Source: Luteitalea sp. (GTDB lineage Bacteria > Acidobacteriota > Vicinamibacteria > Vicinamibacterales > Vicinamibacteraceae). Taken from it: a stretch of 44,676 nt of DNA. The DNA lies in assembly GCA_009377495.1 (NCBI GenBank), contig WHTZ01000052.1, positions 1-44,676 of the forward strand, written 5' to 3'. The number at the start of each line of letters is the position of its first letter. Position 1 is the stretch's first letter. The position numbers and the translations under genes were made by a program. The notes beneath the pieces are model-generated. The model was not told the DNA's origin. It worked only from the letters and a program-made list of their open reading frames with translations, and did not search any database. Positions 41,352-44,676 of the stretch are shown here, piece by piece.

Positions 41352-44018
41352 ATGATCCTCCGCGACCTGTTCCTGCGGATTCGCGCCTTGGTTGCCCCGC
41401 ACCGCGTCGAACGTGAGCTCGACGAGGAGCTTGCGTTCCACATCGAGCGCGAGACGCAGAAGCACGTCACCGCCGGTCTGAGCCCCGTCGACGCTCGCAC
41501 GCGGGCGCTGGCGCGCTTCGGCCCGGTGCCGCTTGCCGCCGACCGGTGTCGCGACGCTCGTGGCACCGGTTTCGTCGATGGCCTGGTACGCGACATCCTC
41601 TACGCGTTCCGCACGTTTCGTCGTGCGCCGCTCGCCGCCCTCACGATCGTCGCGACGGTGGCACTCGGCCTCGGGCTCGTCGCCGTGGTATTCACGGTCT
41701 ACAGCATGTTCTTTCTTCGCGTCGATGCCGTGCGCAGCCCGGGCGAGCTGTTTGCTGTGGAGCTGGAGCGGTGGGCAGGCGCCGACGCGGACGAGGACGG
41801 GCCGTTCACGCGGCCCGACTACGACGCGATGCGCCGCGAGACCAGCGTCTTCACGGATGCCTTGGCGATGCTGCCGATGAACGTGACGCGAATCGGGGGC
41901 CGTCCCACGGTAGCAACCCTCGTCACGGGGAACTTCTTCCATGTGCTGGGGGTCCAGGCAGCGCTCGGTCGCCCGTTGCTCCCGGAAGACGACGAGCCGG
42001 GTGCCGGCCGACCCGTGATCGTGCTGAGTGACGCGGGATGGCGCAAACTGTTCCGAGGTGATCGGGCGGTGATCGGTCGCCGCATGGTTGTCAACGGCGC
42101 GCCGTACGAGATCGTCGGCGTCATGCCTGACGGCTTTCGGGGGCTCGGCGTCACCCCGCCCGATTATTGGGCGCCACTTGCGCTCGCCGAGCAGTTTCGC
42201 GATGACGCTGCAGGACGAGCAGACGAGATCGCCGTGGAGGTCATCGGGCGGCTGAAGCCGGGGCTGTCGCCCGAGGCAGCGGCAGCCGCCCTCTCAGTGT
42301 GGGCATCGGGACGAGCAGAATTCAAGACGCCCGTCGGGCGTCCGATCCAGGTCTCGCTGACACCGCGCCAGGGCACGCTGTCGAGCGATGGCTTCGCCCT
42401 CGTCTTCTCCCCCCTGTTCTTCGCCTTCGGGCTGATCCTGACCATTGGCTGCGCCAACGTCGCCAACCTGCTGCTCGCGCGGGGCGTCTCGCGCCAGCGG
42501 GAAATCGGCATCCGGCTGTCGCTTGGCGCGTCACGCCGGCGCCTCATCCGACAGCTGCTCACGGAGAGCCTCCTCCTTTCGCTCGTGGCGGCGGCGTGCG
42601 GTCTGGTCATCGCCCGGCTGTTTCTGGAGGGTGTGCTCTATGCGACGATCACCACCTTACCGCCGGAGATGGCCCAGTTTGTGAATCTGTTCAACCTTGC
42701 CGCCCCCGCCCCGGACTGGCGGATGCTGGTGTTCGTCGCGGCAGGCGCCGTCGTCTCCACGGTGCTCTTCGGGCTCGCACCGGCGCTGCAGGCCACCCGC
42801 CTCGACCTGGTGCCGGCCATGCACGGCGACGTGATGAGGAATGTGCATCCGCGCCGCGCACGGCATGCCTTGATCGCCGTCCAGGTCGGCGCATCGGCGC
42901 TCCTTCTGATCTGTGCTGCCATTTTTCTGCGAGGCGCCGTCGCCGCCGCGACGAAGGATCCGGGGGTACGGACGAGCGACACGCTGAGAGTCTCGATCGA
43001 CACCGAAACATGGCGCGCCGCGGTCCTCAAGACCCTGAGGGCCCATCCGTTGGTGGCAGTCGTAGCCGCGTCGTCGCGGGGGTCGACGCGTGGAGTGGTG
43101 GAAACCAGCCTCGGTGAGGGCGGAGCGGAGACGCCGAGCAGAGTGCCGGTCGACCAGATGGCCGTGTCGTCCGAATACTTCAATGTGCTCGGCCTCGATC
43201 TTGTGAGCGGGCGCGGCTTCACGCCGACGGAACGCACGGCGGAGGCCGGCGTCGTGATCGTGTCCGAGAGCATCGCGCGCCGGCTCTGGACGAACGGCAG
43301 CGGCGTCGCACAGGTGGTACGCCTCGAGGCTCCGCCATCGGCGTCGCCGGGCGGCCCGTCGCTGCCATCGCGCACGTTGACGGTCATCGGCATCGTGCGC
43401 GATCCGGGTTCCGGGTCGTCCTCCCCGGGAACCGTCGGGGGCGTGTACCTGCCGACCGGTCCCGAGAGCCCGGGGACGTACCTGTATCTGCGCGTCCGCG
43501 GCAACCCCGAGCAGGCGCGCCTCGCGCTGCTCGAAGAAGGCCTCAAGGGCCTCGATCCTGGGTTTGGCATCATGACCCTGCGAGCGGGGGCCGGCATGCA
43601 GACGTACATGCTGCAGCTCGCCTTTTGGCTCACAGTCGTATTGGGAGGACTTGCGCTCGTGTTGACCGTGTCGGGCCTGTTCAGCGTGCTGTCGTATCTC
43701 GTCGAGCAGCAGGCGAAGGAGATTGGCGTGCGCATGGCGCTCGGCGCGACCACGAGGAACGTCGCGGGGCTGGTGCTGTCACAATCGATCCGCCCGGTTG
43801 GCATCGGTCTCGCTGCCGGCGGCGGCCTGGCGGCGGCGGTAGCGATCGTCCTGATGGCGACACCCGCCGCCTCGGAGATCGGCGACCTGGATGTCCTCGA
43901 TCCCGTGGCGTACGCGGCGAGCGCGCTCGTCATCGCCACTGCATGCCTGATCGCCGTGTCCGTTCCCACCCTGCGTGCCGCCCGCATCGATCCGATCGCG
44001 ACCCTCAGAAACGACTGA
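41352..44018 (+). CDS. ADOP-family ABC permease, copy 4
   Basis: 888 residues. Prefix PHRVERELDEELAFHIERET, first helix LAALTIVATVALGLGLVAVV (without the usual GIGANTA), central block TIGCANVANLLLARGVSRQR and EIGIRLSLGASRRRLIRQLL, then the second unit LVEQQAKEIGVRMALGATTR and C-terminus AARIDPIATLRND. It is more diverged from copies 1-3 than they are from one another, notably in the first helix and in the second unit, where the QQAKEIGVRMALGA block is present but the usual PARRASR end is PTLRAAR. It lies 4 bp after its PadR gene. Cargo unknown. Confidence 0.92.
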   Translation: MILRDLFLRIRALVAPHRVERELDEELAFHIERETQKHVTAGLSPVDARTRALARFGPVPLAADRCRDARGTGFVDGLVRDILYAFRTFRRAPLAALTIVATVALGLGLVAVVFTVYSMFFLRVDAVRSPGELFAVELERWAGADADEDGPFTRPDYDAMRRETSVFTDALAMLPMNVTRIGGRPTVATLVTGNFFHVLGVQAALGRPLLPEDDEPGAGRPVIVLSDAGWRKLFRGDRAVIGRRMVVNGAPYEIVGVMPDGFRGLGVTPPDYWAPLALAEQFRDDAAGRADEIAVEVIGRLKPGLSPEAAAAALSVWASGRAEFKTPVGRPIQVSLTPRQGTLSSDGFALVFSPLFFAFGLILTIGCANVANLLLARGVSRQREIGIRLSLGASRRRLIRQLLTESLLLSLVAAACGLVIARLFLEGVLYATITTLPPEMAQFVNLFNLAAPAPDWRMLVFVAAGAVVSTVLFGLAPALQATRLDLVPAMHGDVMRNVHPRRARHALIAVQVGASALLLICAAIFLRGAVAAATKDPGVRTSDTLRVSIDTETWRAAVLKTLRAHPLVAVVAASSRGSTRGVVETSLGEGGAETPSRVPVDQMAVSSEYFNVLGLDLVSGRGFTPTERTAEAGVVIVSESIARRLWTNGSGVAQVVRLEAPPSASPGGPSLPSRTLTVIGIVRDPGSGSSSPGTVGGVYLPTGPESPGTYLYLRVRGNPEQARLALLEEGLKGLDPGFGIMTLRAGAGMQTYMLQLAFWLTVVLGGLALVLTVSGLFSVLSYLVEQQAKEIGVRMALGATTRNVAGLVLSQSIRPVGIGLAAGGGLAAAVAIVLMATPAASEIGDLDVLDPVAYAASALVIATACLIAVSVPTLRAARIDPIATLRND

Positions 44019-44192
44019 GGGGTGTCACGGCGCATGAAGCGAGGAGCAGGCTACGGCCCTACCGTGCTGATGAGCCAATTGCTGAAATCGAACGGTTGGC
44101 CAAACCACGATAGGAAACGAGTGACGCCGCAGTGGCGGGTGGTCAATCTCTTCGCACTACCGCCTTCGATCGCGCGCAATAGACCAGCCCAG

Positions 44193-44276
44193 CTATAAGG
44201 ACGCAAGGGCCACCACGACAACGAAGACGGCAAAGAAGACCAACCAGACCCGAGACAGCCCGCGTAGCAGGTTCAT
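44193..44276 (-). CDS. very small single-helix membrane protein
   Basis: 27 residues: MNLLRGLSRVWLVFFAVFVV and VVALASL. It has a positively charged N-terminus and one strongly hydrophobic helix, with a good AAGGGG site 8 nt before the ATG. It follows the PIN gene by 12 bp on the same strand. It could be a real small membrane protein or a chance frame. Similar MNLxRGxxRxW peptides are something I associate with acidobacterial genomes, but I cannot verify that here. Confidence 0.4.
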   Translation of the reverse strand: MNLLRGLSRVWLVFFAVFVVVVALASL

Positions 44277-44288
44277 CGTCGAGCCCCT

Positions 44289-44676
44289 TCAGCGTACGCG
44301 ATCCTCACCTCGTTGCAGGAACTCGCTGACCCGCAGAATCTCAATGCCACGGAAGCGTCCGAGCGTCAGAAGATGCGCGTCCCCAGAGACGATAACCTCG
44401 GAATCGGCAGCGATCGCGCATTCAAGAACGCGGTTGTCATCCGCGTCACCCGGCACGTCGTCCAGCGTTTCGGTTGGAACGACGTGCCTCGTGCACGTCG
44501 TGATGTAGGCCTCGTGCCGCTGCAGCTCCTCTGCCGTGCGTTGGAACTTGTCGCGCAGGACGCCTAGCGTCTCTTCGAGGATGGCATCCGAAATCGCGAG
44601 CTCGATCTGTCCGTCGAGCGCCATTTCGAGGAGCGTCGGGGGCTTACCGCCGAACCTGAGCGCGGAGATGTAGATG
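44289..44676 (-). CDS. PIN-domain toxin (partial, N-terminus outside window)
   Basis: The frame is open to the window end, so the start codon is probably a little beyond 44676; visible residues begin IYISALRFGGKPPTLLEMAL. The PIN pattern of the COG1569-type toxin is clear: ISDAILEETLGVLRDKF, then DADDNRVLECAIAADSEVIV and SGDAHLLTLGRFRGIEILRV, with three acidic residues of the nuclease site. The ATG at 44624 is internal, not the start. Antitoxin, if present, lies beyond the window. It probably cleaves RNA. Confidence 0.82.
   Translation of the reverse strand, partial: IYISALRFGGKPPTLLEMALDGQIELAISDAILEETLGVLRDKFQRTAEELQRHEAYITTCTRHVVPTETLDDVPGDADDNRVLECAIAADSEVIVSGDAHLLTLGRFRGIEILRVSEFLQRGEDRVR

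Overview
The window is GC-rich DNA from a bacterium that is almost certainly an acidobacterium (Acidobacteriota, probably Vicinamibacteria-like). The strongest evidence is four intact PadR-regulator plus ADOP-permease modules (ADOP is the acidobacterial duplicated orphan permease family), two further ADOP relics, Tat-type and Sec-type secreted enzymes, and palindromic dispersed repeats. No rRNA, tRNA or CRISPR array was seen.

Layout. 1-5074 (minus): an RND efflux permease cut by the window edge, its lipoprotein adaptor, an exported SAM-methyltransferase-like protein and an exported heavy-metal-binding-domain protein. 5173-15698: an aromatic-acid catabolic locus. A class II aldolase-type enzyme and a convergent DUF169 gene are followed by an eight-gene plus-strand operon: FAD monooxygenase, ACMSD-like amidohydrolase, CatI/CatJ-type CoA-transferase, pcaH, pcaG, pcaB and a pcaD-pcaC fusion (pcaL). 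Together these encode protocatechuate 3,4-cleavage through 3-oxoadipate to 3-oxoadipyl-CoA; the final thiolase and any regulator gene are not in the window. The promoters at 5173 and 7457 share a FadR/GntR-like GGTCGGACC box. 15740-17604: small hypothetical genes and a frameshifted membrane-protein gene.

17639-22438 (minus): a PadR-ADOP pair continuing into a membrane-anchored PQQ-like beta-propeller gene. 22515-23555: two decayed ADOP copies. 23717-26401: a furA-katG operon of actinobacterial style with a strong promoter and a leaderless GTG start; its KatG has Cys in place of a highly conserved Trp. 26540-27545: a toxin remnant, then a divergent MarR/VOC pair around a 14-bp palindrome. 27673-30735: the second PadR-ADOP module. 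30837-31267: DUF433 followed by a truncated DUF5615-like toxin. 31322-35684: secreted enzymes (beta-helix protein, nucleoside hydrolase, Tat-exported PLP enzyme). 35786-36632: an oxidase remnant and a small DNA-binding protein with a large palindromic operator. 36734-44018: two more PadR-ADOP modules on the plus strand, separated by a frameshifted MacB/LolD-type ATPase gene. 44193-44676: a tiny membrane protein and a PIN toxin cut by the window end.

How it fits together. The best-defined metabolic unit is the protocatechuate operon, with likely peripheral decarboxylase and hydroxylase steps. The most unusual theme is the ADOP family. Several PadR genes have palindromes that abut the start codon with no ribosome binding site, and these palindromes differ between copies, which suggests independent self-regulated switches. 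One module has acquired a propeller protein and another sits beside a dying ATPase.
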